NCBI GenBank assembly: GCA_014695345.1
Contig: JACJOC010000077.1
Coordinates: forward strand, 310,001 to 374,000
From: Cyanobacteria bacterium FACHB-471
Lineage (GTDB): Bacteria > Cyanobacteriota > Cyanobacteriia > Elainellales > Elainellaceae
Reading direction: 5' to 3'
Length of the DNA: 64,000 nt
Below the pieces are notes generated by a model. It was not told where the DNA came from. It searched no databases and worked only from the letters and a program-made list of their open reading frames with translations. The position numbers were made by a program, and so were the translations under genes. Shown here piece after piece: positions 24,159 to 33,553 of the stretch (within the stretch, counting starts at the first letter, position 1; the number at the start of each line of letters is the position of its first letter).

Positions 24159-25088
24159 ATGGAATCCACATCCCAATCCCCCTTACCAAAAGAGATCCGG
24201 GTCAAAATCCTACTGGCTGGAGGACATGAATACACAGTAGCCCTTTCACCCGACGCACCCTTGCTACACAGCCTCATCTCAGCCCTTGTGTCTCGTGCTC
24301 ACGGACAAGAAACGGGTTCCAGAGGACTCTTCCAAATCCCGATTGAGCAAGGTCGTTCAGGGCTTTGCTTTGCCAGTGAACAGCTAGTCGGATTGGTGAC
24401 AGAACCACCCGTTTTCGTCCAGCAAAACCAAACTGCTCAACCCCAGACGGAACAACCTGTGCAATCTTGGGCAAATCTAGTTCAAAAGCCGACCTCTCCC
24501 AGCATTATCCCTTCAGAATACGTTCAAATTGATAACTTCTTAGGTACAGAAGAAACTAGCCGACTGCTAAATTTTGTTTTGAGCAAGGAAAAAGCCTTCG
24601 TTCCTACTAGCACTTCAACAAACGACATCAACTACCGGCGCTCTATGGCGCTTTATGATTTCCCAGAATTTTCCGAACTAATAGTAGAACGTATTCAGAA
24701 AGTGATTCCAGATGTGCTACACAAGCTAGGTTTACCCCTCTTTGCGGTTTCTCAGATAGAGGCTCAGCTCACTGCACACAACGACGGTAACTACTACAAA
24801 ATTCACAATGACAACGGCAGCACAGATACAGCAACACGAGAGTTAACCTACGTTTACTACTTCTATCAAACGCCAAAACCTTTTAGAGGTGGCGAGTTAC
24901 GAATCTACGACAGCAAGATTGAGAATGGTTTTTTTGTAGGAGCAGAAACCTTTAAGACTGTAGACCCCCGCAACAATAGCATCGTCTTTTTCTTGAGCCG
25001 CTGTTTGCATGAAGTATTATCCGTCCATTGCCCTTCTCAAGCATTTGCTGATAGCCGCTTCACTATTAATGGTTGGGTTCGACGTTAA
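24159..25088 (+). CDS. 2-oxoglutarate/Fe(II)-dependent oxygenase, prolyl-hydroxylase-like
   Basis: 309 residues from ATG 24159. The C-terminal 190 residues (from YVQIDNFLG, about 122) form a 2OG-Fe(II) double-stranded beta-helix: the metal ligands are His and Asp in YYKIHNDNGS and the distal His in RCLHEVLSV, and the 2OG-binding Arg is in DSRFTINGW. YVYYFYQTPKPFRGGELRIYD is the strand typical of P4H-type enzymes. The first 110 residues form a separate domain (KILLAGGHEYTVALSPDAPL), probably a substrate-recruiting part; a similar N-terminus occurs in other cyanobacterial proteins of this kind. The substrate is unknown. No operon partner. Confidence 0.85.
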   Translation: MESTSQSPLPKEIRVKILLAGGHEYTVALSPDAPLLHSLISALVSRAHGQETGSRGLFQIPIEQGRSGLCFASEQLVGLVTEPPVFVQQNQTAQPQTEQPVQSWANLVQKPTSPSIIPSEYVQIDNFLGTEETSRLLNFVLSKEKAFVPTSTSTNDINYRRSMALYDFPEFSELIVERIQKVIPDVLHKLGLPLFAVSQIEAQLTAHNDGNYYKIHNDNGSTDTATRELTYVYYFYQTPKPFRGGELRIYDSKIENGFFVGAETFKTVDPRNNSIVFFLSRCLHEVLSVHCPSQAFADSRFTINGWVRR

Positions 25089-25603
25089 CCTGGCTGCTCT
25101 GTCAGGGTGCTTAGTCATCACTTCATAAACTCAACCTCTCGCGAGCAATGTTTAGAAACTCAACATTATCAAAAGATCAAGTGATAGTACGTACCAGGGT
25201 AATCAAAGTCTTGGCGATCGCCCCTTAAGCACTAGCAAATTTAAGAGCGGATTCTACTGAGTGAATCAGCAAAGAATTTATTTAGGAGAGTTGTGAATAA
25301 GGCAGCATGTCACCACAGGATTTACCTGCTCTGTAGCTAAATCCTAGAATACTGTAGCTTTATCCGCCCTTCGTGAGTGGATAACCTAGCTGTTTGTACT
25401 GATTAAAATTTTAGATCGCAATTGGAAATAACCTATTTTGTGTTGAAAGAGAAGACCTGTAAAACTACTGAAAAATCCCAGCTTATGTGGGTTTACAGAG
25501 CTAAAAAACTAGTTGAAGATCGTGTGAAAGTCCTCAAAAATAGGATGTGAAAGTTTTGCCGAGGGCATGATGAAGATGTAACTTTAGATACGCCTAAACT
25601 TCG
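25089..25603. other. intergenic, no gene seen
   Basis: About 515 bases of AT-rich sequence before the PEP-CTERM protein gene. No conserved frame or clear hairpin noticed; the promoter for 25604 is expected in the right half. Confidence 0.5.
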
Positions 25604-26686
25604 ATGTCTAAACCTTCTTCGCGGCAAGTCCTTGGGTTATCTGTTTTATCAACTTTAGGACTGTACTCGCTCTTAGCTGCTTCTCCGGCTTCAGCTTTCG
25701 TACTTAACGGTGGTAACGTTACAGTGAGTGCCGACGATGCAAATCGCTCGTTTGACATCTTCTTTGATGGCAGCATTAACGAAAAATCTGTTTCTGGGCT
25801 TTCTTCCAAAGCGACCTTTACTTTTTTAGGTTTCTCCTCAGTTGGAAAAAACACTGAAGCAGCTTTCAAAATTTTGCTTAGTAATACCTCCAGCAATGGT
25901 ATTTCCTCCAGAAGTTCTGCTTTAGGCTTTGATGTGAATCAGACCTTACTTGGAGTTGGTCACTCTGACAATGCTGGTAGCACAAGAGTTTCTGGGCTTT
26001 TTAGTAACGATGGAGAAGGAGCATTTCCTAATCAATTTGGTGATCTTGATGTGTGTTTCACCAACGGTAATACTTGCCAGGGTGGTCAGAATGGCGGTGT
26101 GTACACAGGTTCATCTGATAGTTTCCTGCCTATCCTTGCTTTTTCAGGTAACGTCAATACCTTCACGTTGAGCAACTTTGGTGTCCGCTATCAAAGTATC
26201 AACGGCAATGGCTTTAACGATGACAGTGGAACAGGTCACGGATCTTTTCCCCCTCCGGTAGTAGTAGCGCCAACACCCACTCCAGCGTCTCCGATTGTAG
26301 TAGCACCCAGTCCCACACCCCCGGTTGTAGTAGCACCTACTCCAGTACTTCCGGTTGCAGTAGCACCTACTCCAGCGCCTCCAATTGTGGTTGAGCCTAC
26401 TCCAGCACTTCCAATTGTGGTTGAGCCTACTCCAGCACCCCCGGTTGCAGTAGCACCTACTCCAGTACCTCCAGTTGTGGTCGAGCCTACTCCAGCGCCT
26501 CCAATTGTGGTTGAGCCTACTCCAGCGCTTCCTGTACCTCCAGTTATGGTTGAGCCTACTCCTGTTTCTCCGGTTGCTGTAGAGCCAGCTTCAGATTCAA
26601 CTCCTCAGTCTGTACCTGAACCGGGTACTGTTGGAGGTTTAGTAATGACTGGTCTAGCATTGTTCCGCCAGAGAAGAAGCCGTTAA
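25604..26686 (+). CDS. PEP-CTERM-sorted exported protein with proline-rich repeats
   Basis: 360 residues from ATG 25604. Residues 1-31 form a signal peptide (VLGLSVLSTLGLYSLLAASPASA). A folded, Ser/Gly-rich part (about 32-215) follows, similar in style to cistern-family PEP-CTERM proteins. About 225-330 is a Pro/Val/Glu-rich tail built of ten-residue units (PPIVVEPTPA and variants). The C-terminal sorting signal is VPEPGTVGGLVMTGLALF then RQRRSR: the PEP motif, hydrophobic helix and basic end read by exosortase. The protein should be exported and processed at the outer surface; its role is unknown. Confidence 0.85.
   Translation: MSKPSSRQVLGLSVLSTLGLYSLLAASPASAFVLNGGNVTVSADDANRSFDIFFDGSINEKSVSGLSSKATFTFLGFSSVGKNTEAAFKILLSNTSSNGISSRSSALGFDVNQTLLGVGHSDNAGSTRVSGLFSNDGEGAFPNQFGDLDVCFTNGNTCQGGQNGGVYTGSSDSFLPILAFSGNVNTFTLSNFGVRYQSINGNGFNDDSGTGHGSFPPPVVVAPTPTPASPIVVAPSPTPPVVVAPTPVLPVAVAPTPAPPIVVEPTPALPIVVEPTPAPPVAVAPTPVPPVVVEPTPAPPIVVEPTPALPVPPVMVEPTPVSPVAVEPASDSTPQSVPEPGTVGGLVMTGLALFRQRRSR
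26256..26590 (+). repeat. 30-bp tandem repeats coding PP(V/I)VVEPTPA units
   Basis: About eleven degenerate 30-bp units, for example CCAATTGTGGTTGAGCCTAC followed by TCCAGCGCTT, in frame in the PEP-CTERM gene. The proline-rich linker length is therefore likely to vary between strains. Confidence 0.85.
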
Positions 26687-26721
26687 TGGTTTAGTCTGGC
26701 TGTAGTTGTAAAACGTTAAGG

Positions 26722-26758
26722 GAAAGATGGAGGCAGAAAAATCCTGCCTCCATCTTTC
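26722..26758. terminator. bidirectional hairpin between the PEP-CTERM gene and rsmH
   Basis: Arms 26722-26736 and 26744-26758 are perfect 15-base complements (GAAAGATGGAGGCAG), located just after one stop (26686) and before the other (26760) of convergent genes. A short T run follows on the plus side. Confidence 0.8.
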
Positions 26759-26759
26759 T

Positions 26760-27695
26760 TTATGCTTCTGTTAGTCGTTCTGCTAGCCTCAACTTAGCTG
26801 AGCGCGATCGCACATTTCGCTTCATCTCTTCTTCCTGCGGCACCATCGGCTTTTTAGTTAGGACTCGCAATAGCTCTGATTCCTTAAAGGAGTGTTTGAC
26901 GATGCGATCTTCCAGGCTGTGAAAGCTGATGATGCCGATTCGACCACCGGGTTTTAGCCAAAGAGGGGATATTTTCAAGAATTTTTCCAAAACAGCCAAT
27001 TCCTGATTTACAGCAATTCGCAGTGCCTGAAAAACACGAGTTGCTGGATGAATTCTGGCATATCGATACGACTTGGGTACACAGTAAAAAATCGTTTCGG
27101 CTAGCTCAGTTGTAGTTTTCAGTGGTCGCCGCTCAACGATGCGTCTGGCAATTCGTCGAGAAAGGCGTTCTTCGCCGTAGACATAAAAGATATCTGCTAA
27201 CTTTGCTTCATCCCAGTGATTAATCACTTCAGCCGCAGTTAGCGATTGCTGCTGATTCATTCGCATATCTAGCAGTGCTTCATGCCGAAAACTAAAGCCT
27301 CGCTCTGGAATATCGAATTGAGCCGAGCTAACTCCTAAGTCTGCAATGATGCCATCAAACTGTACGTCTCCTGGACTGTAGTCAGCAAAGTTGCCGTGCC
27401 AAAACTGCACTCGTTCTTTAAAGTCAGCTAGCTGAGCTTGAGCTGCTGCTAGTGCCTGCGTATCCTGGTCAATCGCTACCACACAACTTTCTGGAGCCGC
27501 TTCCAAAATTAGTTTGCTATGTCCACCCCCGCCAACCGTTGCATCTAGGTAAACGCCTGCTGTCCGTGTTAACACTCCCTCAATTAACTCTTGACTCAAA
27601 ACAGGAATATGAGCGAAGGGAATATCTCCCCTCTCGCTTACTTCAGGATCATTGGAGGAATCAGTAACAGAATCAGACACAGTACTTAACGGCAT
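26760..27695 (-). CDS. rsmH: 16S rRNA (cytosine-1402 N4)-methyltransferase RsmH
   Basis: 311 residues from ATG 27695. RsmH methylates N4 of C1402 in the ribosomal P site using S-adenosylmethionine. Characteristic segments: [27 protein letters not shown] (SAM site, about 52-65), [18 protein letters not shown], and the end motif [18 protein letters not shown]. The N-terminal 25 residues are a variable polar extension compared with E. coli RsmH. In many bacteria the gene sits in the mra/dcw cluster; here it stands alone, which is usual in cyanobacteria. Confidence 0.95.
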   Translation of the reverse strand: MPLSTVSDSVTDSSNDPEVSERGDIPFAHIPVLSQELIEGVLTRTAGVYLDATVGGGGHSKLILEAAPESCVVAIDQDTQALAAAQAQLADFKERVQFWHGNFADYSPGDVQFDGIIADLGVSSAQFDIPERGFSFRHEALLDMRMNQQQSLTAAEVINHWDEAKLADIFYVYGEERLSRRIARRIVERRPLKTTTELAETIFYCVPKSYRYARIHPATRVFQALRIAVNQELAVLEKFLKISPLWLKPGGRIGIISFHSLEDRIVKHSFKESELLRVLTKKPMVPQEEEMKRNVRSRSAKLRLAERLTEA

Positions 27696-28107
27696 TCAAA
27701 ATTTAGCGGCATTCAAATATAGCAATACTATTGAGCTACGGTTTTGGGACCTAAACCTGACTTGCGTCCCACAACCGCAACCTCTTCGAAAACCAAGTAG
27801 GGTTTTCAGAGCATTTTCCAATGATACTGAATTGGCATCAACACGATATGCATTTCTTGCGAAGCTTCTGATGAAAGAGAGTGAGATGTGAAGTTCTGCC
27901 TCAAAAAAATCAAATTATCTAGAATTCTGCGTAAAATCACTGATTTTCAGTTAATTTCTTGAAGAGCTAGGGCATTCTGAAGGATGGGCATTCTTAGTAG
28001 AACATCCCCAAGAGACATCATTGCTAGGCTGCTAGCAGCGCATTTCTGACGCACGTTTCTGGCAACTTGTCTCTATTGACACCTCAACCCGCTAACTTAC
28101 CTGCATT
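27696..28107. other. intergenic, no gene seen
   Basis: About 410 bases between the divergent rsmH and the exported protein gene at 28108. No conserved frame or repeat recognised. Confidence 0.5.
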
Positions 28108-28677
28108 ATGCTGAAATTTCTGCGTCCTGCTCTCATCTTGTCTGCTGTGTTGCTTCCATTGCTAGGTGATAGCCATACTCCAAGTCTTGCTCAAGAGCGT
28201 CAAGGCTGTTTTATGGTCAACGATGTTGGACAGTTAGTTGACCTATCTGAAATTTGTCCTTCTGCTGCCCCTGTTCAAATTGCCGAACAGCAGCAAACTC
28301 TAGGTACCGGCGATATTCAAGTAACGCTGAGATGGACATCCACCGATGACCTGGATATGGCAGTGACTGACCCAGATGGACAGACGGTTACCTACTTTAA
28401 TCCTAGCGTGGCTTCTGGAGGGCAACTTGACGTAGATGCTAATGCTGGCTGTGGGGAAACAGTTTCATCCCCAATTGAAAATATTTTTTGGCCCCCTTCA
28501 CAGGCTCCTGAGGGAGACTACACGATTGAAGTTAACCTATACACTCGCTGTGGTACGACTTCAGGTCCGATTTCCTATACTTTGACATTGTTGGTTCAAG
28601 GAAATACTGAAACCTTTACAGGCACAGTGGATGACCAAAACCCAATTGCTACCCATCCGTTCTCTTTACCTCAGTAG
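28108..28677 (+). CDS. exported YfaP/DUF2135-like protein
   Basis: 189 residues from ATG 28108. The N-terminus is a signal peptide (LRPALILSAVLLPLLGDS, cleavage near residues 28-30). The mature part contains VTLRWTSTDDLDMAVTDPDG, a GGQLDVDANAGCGE segment and ENIFWPPSQAPEGDYTIEV, the pattern of the YfaP/DUF2135 family of periplasmic beta-sandwich proteins. Two or three Cys probably form disulfides. The biochemical role of the family is not established. The gene stands alone, with a hairpin about 110 bases downstream. Confidence 0.8.
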   Translation: MLKFLRPALILSAVLLPLLGDSHTPSLAQERQGCFMVNDVGQLVDLSEICPSAAPVQIAEQQQTLGTGDIQVTLRWTSTDDLDMAVTDPDGQTVTYFNPSVASGGQLDVDANAGCGETVSSPIENIFWPPSQAPEGDYTIEVNLYTRCGTTSGPISYTLTLLVQGNTETFTGTVDDQNPIATHPFSLPQ

Positions 28678-29033
28678 GCTAGCAGTGGGGCAGAGGCGCA
28701 GAAATCCTTGAGCAACTGCCGTCTGTGTATTTCCTGAGTTTTCTAAGCTTTTGTATTCTCAGGTGTATATTTTGGGACGTGTCCTTTGTGTGAAAGCTCC
28801 TGGCTTATAGGAGCTTTCACACAAAAATGTCTTGGTTGGGAACCAAGAAATGCTGTGCTAAGGCAGGTTTTTTCCTATTCTTGCTCAAAAGCTAATTCGA
28901 TAACTATAAGTGCGTTGTAAATGCGTATAAGCTATGTTATGTAAACACAATGGTTTTTCGAGATTAGTCTTCTGAGATTGCTAGAGGACATCTGAAACGG
29001 CACTGGATTGTCTATCTTCTGGGGGAACTGGGA
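28678..29033. other. intergenic with a 17-bp perfect hairpin
   Basis: Contains an inverted repeat, 28785-28801 against 28809-28825 (TTTGTGTGAAAGCTCCT and its complement, 7-base loop). No U-run follows, so it may be a cruciform or processing element rather than a plain terminator. No gene seen in the rest. Confidence 0.6.
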
Positions 29034-29822
29034 ATGCGTCAAATTTCGTTTATCGCTTCTATAGGGATGCTAGCCCTCTCGCTGGGAGGATGTGCCCTCT
29101 TTTCAGGTGGCAGCGACACGGCTGTTGAGCCATCTCCTGGCACTACGGTTGAAACGGTTGAACCTTCGCCTGGTGCTACTGCGACTCAACCTTTTTCTGA
29201 GCCACCCGTAGTTAATGGGCAGACCTCACCCACGGGTACGCTTCCACCAGATTTGATTGGTTCTACGGACTCAGATCAGCGAGTTCAAGGGATTCAAAGG
29301 AACCGTCCAGACCCGTTTGCTTTGCTGCCTACCAGTCCTGTGATTCAAACTCCTCCAGTTGTTGCTCAGGCTCCAACTACATCCTCCGGACAAACGGGCA
29401 CTCGGTTGCCCAACGTCCCGTCAGGTGGAGGCGGAGGTGGAGGTGGACAGTCATCCCGTCCCGGCAGTCTTGCACCCATTCCAAACTTAGTACCGCAGCG
29501 TCCTGCTCCTCCACCCCGCCCTCAAGCTGATCTTGCCAGATTGGTTAAGGTGACAGGCGTTGTGCAAATTGGCAATACAACTCACGCGATCATCAGTGCT
29601 CCTAATGAGCCAAGTAGCCGCTACGTCCGGGTTGGGCAACGGCTTTCTAATGGCCAGATTTTGGTTAAGCGGATTGAGGTGAATGCGGGATCTGAGCCTA
29701 TTGTTGTACTGGAACAGAACGGCATTGAGGTGGTTAGAGCTGTAGGAGAAGGTGGGGCACCTGCGCAACCAACTGCGTCAGCGATCGCTTCTCCTCAAGT
29801 GGTGGCTGTAGGGGTTGAATAA
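29034..29822 (+). CDS. lipoprotein with Pro/Gly-rich linker and PilP-like C-terminal domain
   Basis: 262 residues from ATG 29034. The N-terminus carries a lipobox (ALSLGGCALF, Cys about 19), so it is a lipoprotein. Residues 25-160 are a low-complexity Pro/Thr/Gly linker with a run of seven Gly. The C-terminal 75 residues (LVKVTGVVQIGNTTHAII, VRVGQRLSNGQILVKRI, PIVVLEQNGIEVVR) look like a small beta domain of the kind found in PilP-type pilus assembly lipoproteins and similar cyanobacterial proteins. Pilus involvement is inference only; no pil genes are adjacent. Confidence 0.7.
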   Translation: MRQISFIASIGMLALSLGGCALFSGGSDTAVEPSPGTTVETVEPSPGATATQPFSEPPVVNGQTSPTGTLPPDLIGSTDSDQRVQGIQRNRPDPFALLPTSPVIQTPPVVAQAPTTSSGQTGTRLPNVPSGGGGGGGGQSSRPGSLAPIPNLVPQRPAPPPRPQADLARLVKVTGVVQIGNTTHAIISAPNEPSSRYVRVGQRLSNGQILVKRIEVNAGSEPIVVLEQNGIEVVRAVGEGGAPAQPTASAIASPQVVAVGVE

Positions 29823-29901
29823 TTGTGACAAACTGAGTGTAGGGTTGAGGCTTCGCTAGAGTGAAGAGAAATCTATTTGAATCTGCCGCTGGAGGCTCGT
29901 T

Positions 29902-30552
29902 ATGGCGATCGCTAGTTCCCCCAATGCTAGCCGTTCACCCTTTGATTTCTCGCCAGAGGCGACTCAAGATAGTGCCCTGCTTCATCAGTTAGGTTTCATT
30001 CCAGGGTTAAAAGAAATTTTGATGGTGCGTCAGGTTCACGCTTTGGAACACGCGACCATCTGGCTTTTAAGCAGCAATCTACCAGATGATACTGTTGCTC
30101 CCCCAACTCTGATTGCAGGGAGCAACAGCTCTTTGGGTGGTATGTCTACTGATCAGGGTTTTTATGTCTACGGTACGGTTACCTCAATGCAGCTACGGCG
30201 AGCTGCCCACTCCGCCTTGCTGCGACTCGTCAATGGTGAGTGGGATTTAGCCGTACATCCTCGCTGTGGCACGAATTTGTCGGTAGGAATGGTGATGGCT
30301 GCTGGGTTAGTGCTTGGAGTGCCCTTGGTGCTGCCACGCAATCCACTGGAGCAATTTTTAGGAATGGGGTTGGCCGCAACGGCTGCCACGCATCTTGCTC
30401 CTGAGATTGGTAATCTGGCTCAACGATATGTTACGACTGCGATTCCGTTCAATCTGGCGATTGAGACTGTTAACTCGTTGGGCGATCGCCAGGGTCGTCC
30501 AGTTCACTTTGTGCAGGTGCGATGGGTTGAGCAACCGTTGAACTCAAACTGA
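29902..30552 (+). CDS. DUF6391-family protein
   Basis: 216 residues from ATG 29902. The segment MVRQVHALEHATIWLLS (about 40-56) with its HALEH core and the downstream VHPRCGTNLSVGMVMAAGLVLGVPLVLP are those of a cyanobacterial family labelled DUF6391. HxxEH may bind a metal, but no activity is known. A hydrophobic stretch around 130-150 and a second one near 160-175 suggest membrane association. It lies 79 bases downstream of the lipoprotein gene on the same strand and may be co-transcribed. Confidence 0.75.
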   Translation: MAIASSPNASRSPFDFSPEATQDSALLHQLGFIPGLKEILMVRQVHALEHATIWLLSSNLPDDTVAPPTLIAGSNSSLGGMSTDQGFYVYGTVTSMQLRRAAHSALLRLVNGEWDLAVHPRCGTNLSVGMVMAAGLVLGVPLVLPRNPLEQFLGMGLAATAATHLAPEIGNLAQRYVTTAIPFNLAIETVNSLGDRQGRPVHFVQVRWVEQPLNSN

Positions 30553-30724
30553 TCGGGCAGGGACAAGTAATGAAAAGCTTTGATTCATTTCTTGCTCTAA
30601 CTTTGTAGGACTATAGGCACAGCAATAAAACTTAAAGACTGAAACACCCTGAAAGTCCTGCCAGAGTAGTACTCTGAAAGACAATTACTGTATGAGTTAA
30701 ATAATCACCCGAAAGGAAAAGCTC

Positions 30725-31108
30725 ATGGTACAACGTGGTTCTACAGTCCGAATCCTTCGCAAAGAATCCTACTGGTACAAAGATGTAGGTACGGTTGCGT
30801 CTATCGACCAAAGCGGCATCAAGTATCCCGTCATTGTTCGCTTTAATAAAGTTAATTATGCTGGGGTCAACACCAACAACTTCAGCATGGATGAAGTTAT
30901 TGAAGTACAGGGTGCGGCTAAGCAGAAGGTTTCTAAGACTCCATCTCCTGATGCGGCTTCTGGTGGTAAGCAAACCACTGCTGATCCTAGAACTCGGAGA
31001 ACAGGACAAGGGGCAGGACAGTCCACGAAAGGAGCAGCAGCAGAGGCTCCTGGAACGGATCAGCCTGACAAGGAAGGTGCTCCCAACCAAGGTACAGAAT
31101 CTCGTTAA
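30725..31108 (+). CDS. psaE: photosystem I subunit PsaE with a long hydrophilic C-terminal extension
   Basis: 127 residues from ATG 30725, with AAAGGA upstream. Residues 1-70 are a normal PsaE SH3-like domain ([47 protein letters not shown]), the stromal subunit that helps dock ferredoxin/flavodoxin and supports cyclic electron flow. Typical PsaE ends at 65-75 residues. Here about 55 further residues follow, rich in Ala, Gly, Gln, Thr and charged residues (for example [20 protein letters not shown]) with no hydrophobic core, so probably disordered. The reading frame is unbroken and the stop is clear. Confidence 0.93.
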   Translation: MVQRGSTVRILRKESYWYKDVGTVASIDQSGIKYPVIVRFNKVNYAGVNTNNFSMDEVIEVQGAAKQKVSKTPSPDAASGGKQTTADPRTRRTGQGAGQSTKGAAAEAPGTDQPDKEGAPNQGTESR

Positions 31109-31131
31109 AAATTGCGAAATGAATTAACCTC

Positions 31132-31240
31132 GAATGCCTTCAGGCGAGAGTGTAGGGAACCTATGCACTTGTCCGAAGGCATTCAAGTTTTCAAGGTGTA
31201 AGCTTGAATGCACTCGAAAGCATTCGATTTTAATAGAATG
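31132..31240. terminator. hairpins downstream of psaE
   Basis: GAATGCCTTC (31132-31141) pairs with GAAGGCATTC (31175-31184). A second, shorter hairpin (GAATGC/GCATTC, about 31206-31225) is followed by GATTTTAAT. Together they are a plausible terminator or 3'-stabilising structure for psaE. Confidence 0.5.
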
Positions 31241-31275
31241 AATTTACTGGAGTGTGTTGCAGGCTGGGTTGAATT

Positions 31276-32139
31276 GTGCCCGAATTACCTGAAGTTGAAA
31301 CGGTTCGACGAGGCTTAAATCAGCGAACTTTGAATCAAGAAATTGTGGGTGGAGATGTGTTGTTGTCACGCACGATCGCCCATCCGCCTTCACCGATCGC
31401 CTTTTTAGCAGGTTTGCAGGGAACGGCGATCGCTCAGTGGCATCGGCGCGGCAAATATTTGCTGGCAGAGCTATATCAAATTTCCTCCCCCCCAGGGCAA
31501 GCTCAATCCGCAGGGTGGCTGGGGGTTCATCTGCGGATGACGGGACAACTGCTGTGGCTCCATCAGGAGGAGCCATTGCAAAAGCACTGTCGAGTCCGTC
31601 TGTTTTTGGCTGGGCAGCAAGAACTGCGGTTTGTAGATCAGCGAACCTTTGGGCAAATGTGGTGGGTGCCGTCCGGTACCCAGCCTGAAGTGGTGATGAC
31701 AGGGCTGCAACGATTGGGTCCAGAACCCTTATCGGCAGACTTTTCGGCTGAGTATTTGGCGACACGATTGCGCGACCGCCACCGCCCCATCAAGAATGCG
31801 CTGCTCGATCAGATGTTAGTCGCTGGAATTGGCAACATTTACGCCGATGAGGCCCTCTTTCTGAGCAAGATCAAACCTAAAACTCTTTGTTCTGCGCTCA
31901 AGCCGCGTCAAGTGACAGCCCTCTATGCGGCCATTGTGCGCGTTCTTCAGGACAGCATTGATGCGAGAGGAACAAGCTTTAGCAATTTTCGAGATGTGGA
32001 AGGCGTTAACGGTAACTATGGCGGCGTTGCTTGGGTGTATGACCGTAAGGGAGAACCCTGCCGCACTTGTGACACTCCAATCGACCGGTTGAAGCTAGCG
32101 GGGCGATCGGCGCATTTTTGCCCCAAGTGTCAGCGCTAA
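31276..32139 (+). CDS. mutM: formamidopyrimidine-DNA glycosylase (Fpg/MutM)
   Basis: 287 residues from GTG 31276. After removal of Met the N-terminus PELPEVETVRRGL carries the catalytic Pro and Glu of the family. It removes 8-oxoguanine and ring-opened purines and nicks the abasic site. The helix-two-turn-helix (IKNALLDQMLVAGIGNIYADE) and a C-terminal zinc finger (CRTCDTPIDRLKLAGRSAHF then CPKC) are intact. Length is normal. It is followed 59 bases later by ndhO on the same strand, an adjacency seen with psaE in several cyanobacteria. A photosynthetic cell needs this repair because of oxidative damage. Confidence 0.95.
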   Translation: MPELPEVETVRRGLNQRTLNQEIVGGDVLLSRTIAHPPSPIAFLAGLQGTAIAQWHRRGKYLLAELYQISSPPGQAQSAGWLGVHLRMTGQLLWLHQEEPLQKHCRVRLFLAGQQELRFVDQRTFGQMWWVPSGTQPEVVMTGLQRLGPEPLSADFSAEYLATRLRDRHRPIKNALLDQMLVAGIGNIYADEALFLSKIKPKTLCSALKPRQVTALYAAIVRVLQDSIDARGTSFSNFRDVEGVNGNYGGVAWVYDRKGEPCRTCDTPIDRLKLAGRSAHFCPKCQR

Positions 32140-32198
32140 GATTGGCTAATCAGCACATACAATGTGAAAGAGCGCAAGATTACTAAATAACGTGAGTT

Positions 32199-32414
32199 AT
32201 GGCAGTTAAAAAGGGCGATCTGGTTCGGGCTGTGCGGGAAAAATTGGAAAATAGTCTGGAAGCACAAGCCAGCGATACACGATTTCCACCCTATCTCTTT
32301 GAGACCAAGGGAGAAGTCGTAGACTCGAAGGGAGATTATGTGCTGGTTAAGTTTGGGCATGTGCCTACGCCAAATATGTGGCTAAAAGCTGACCAAGTAG
32401 AAAAATTTGAATAG
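32199..32414 (+). CDS. ndhO: NAD(P)H-quinone oxidoreductase subunit O (NdhO)
   Basis: 71 residues from ATG 32199. The sequence [20 protein letters not shown], then [14 protein letters not shown] and [16 protein letters not shown], matches NdhO, a small stromal/cytoplasmic subunit of the cyanobacterial and chloroplast NDH-1 complex found only in oxygenic phototrophs. It influences complex stability and cyclic electron flow. Length is typical (about 70). No other ndh gene is in the window, as usual for ndhO. Confidence 0.95.
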   Translation: MAVKKGDLVRAVREKLENSLEAQASDTRFPPYLFETKGEVVDSKGDYVLVKFGHVPTPNMWLKADQVEKFE

Positions 32415-32522
32415 CTCCTGTCTCTAGATAGTCTGTGTCTCTGATTGGTCCCTGACTATCTAGTCATCTTCTAGTCATCTTATTGATTTGCGATCGCTTT
32501 GCCGTGTCGCCTTTTTTTGATC

Positions 32523-33494
32523 ATGAATTTTCCTGATGCGATCGCCTCCACTTCTACCCGTGTCTCAGTGATCGGAGCGGGGAATGTAGGCAGTACTCTG
32601 GCTCAACGGATTGCTGAGAAAAATTTGGCAGATGTTGTGCTGCTCGATGTCATAGCAGGCAGACCTCAAGGCGTAGCGCTGGACCTGATGGAAGCTAGAG
32701 GCATTGAAGGTCACGATCGCCAGATTGTGGGCACAGTGGACTATGCCGACACCGCAGGCTCTAACATTGTCGTGGTCACTGCTGGGTTGCCTCGCAAACC
32801 GGGCATGAATCGGGATGACCTGATGCGAACTAACGCTGAAATTGTGGTGGAGGCAACGAAGCAGGCGATCGCCCATTCACCCAACGCCATTCTGGTTCTT
32901 GTCACAAATCCATTAGACGTAATGACTTATCTGGCGTGGAAAGCCAGTGGTCTACCCTTCTCTCGGGTCATGGGTATGGCAGGAATTCTGGATTCTGCTC
33001 GTTTTCAGACCTTCATTGCCCTGGAGTTAGGTATTTCTCCAGCGGATGTTAGCGCGATGGTGTTAGGCAGTCACGGTGACTTGATGGTGCCCCTGCCCCG
33101 CTACTCCACTGTCAGCGGCATTCCAATTACAGAGCTATTAGATGCCGCAACAATCGAACGCTTGATTGAGCGAACCCGTAACGGTGGGGCAGAAATTGTA
33201 GAACTTATGCAAACTGGAGGCGCATATTACGCTCCGGCTTCTTCAACCTGTCGCATGATCGAAGCAATATTGCTCAATCAGTCTCGCCTGTTGCCCGTTG
33301 CATCGTATTTGCAGGGCGAATATGGGTTAGAAGACATTTTCATTGGCGTGCCTGCTCGGTTGGGCAGTGGTGGCGTTGAAAGTGTTTTAGAACTGGACTT
33401 GACGGATGCTGAACGGACTGCCCTATATAGTTCTGCTGAATCAGTTCGTCAAAAGACCCATCATGCATTAGAGATGCTGAAGGGTTCAGTCTAG
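32523..33494 (+). CDS. mdh: malate dehydrogenase
   Basis: 323 residues from ATG 32523; TTG 32499 would add eight residues. NAD-binding [14 protein letters not shown] (about 14-27), Asp at the end of beta-2 (VVLLDVI), substrate-loop Arg in [12 protein letters not shown], and catalytic Asp/His in [11 protein letters not shown] and [12 protein letters not shown]. The RKPGMxR loop identifies malate rather than lactate dehydrogenase of the LDH-like type. It interconverts malate and oxaloacetate with NAD in the cytoplasm. The gene stands alone; half of a dispersed palindromic repeat follows directly (33505-33535). Confidence 0.95.
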   Translation: MNFPDAIASTSTRVSVIGAGNVGSTLAQRIAEKNLADVVLLDVIAGRPQGVALDLMEARGIEGHDRQIVGTVDYADTAGSNIVVVTAGLPRKPGMNRDDLMRTNAEIVVEATKQAIAHSPNAILVLVTNPLDVMTYLAWKASGLPFSRVMGMAGILDSARFQTFIALELGISPADVSAMVLGSHGDLMVPLPRYSTVSGIPITELLDAATIERLIERTRNGGAEIVELMQTGGAYYAPASSTCRMIEAILLNQSRLLPVASYLQGEYGLEDIFIGVPARLGSGGVESVLELDLTDAERTALYSSAESVRQKTHHALEMLKGSV

Positions 33495-33504
33495 TTGCGA
33501 ACAA

Positions 33505-33535
33505 GTTGGGTTTCGCTTTGCTCCACCCAACCTAC
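33505..33535. repeat. dispersed palindromic element, half copy B
   Basis: GTTGGGTTTCGCTTTGCTCC ending in ACCCAACCTAC, matching the right half of the copies at 9621 and 51290. It lies just after the mdh stop codon, between convergent genes. Confidence 0.75.
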
Positions 33536-33553
33536 AGATTCGAGCTACAGATT

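Noticed and set aside
27652-27891. 79-residue plus-strand frame
   Set aside because: It begins inside rsmH on the opposite strand and shows no family features.
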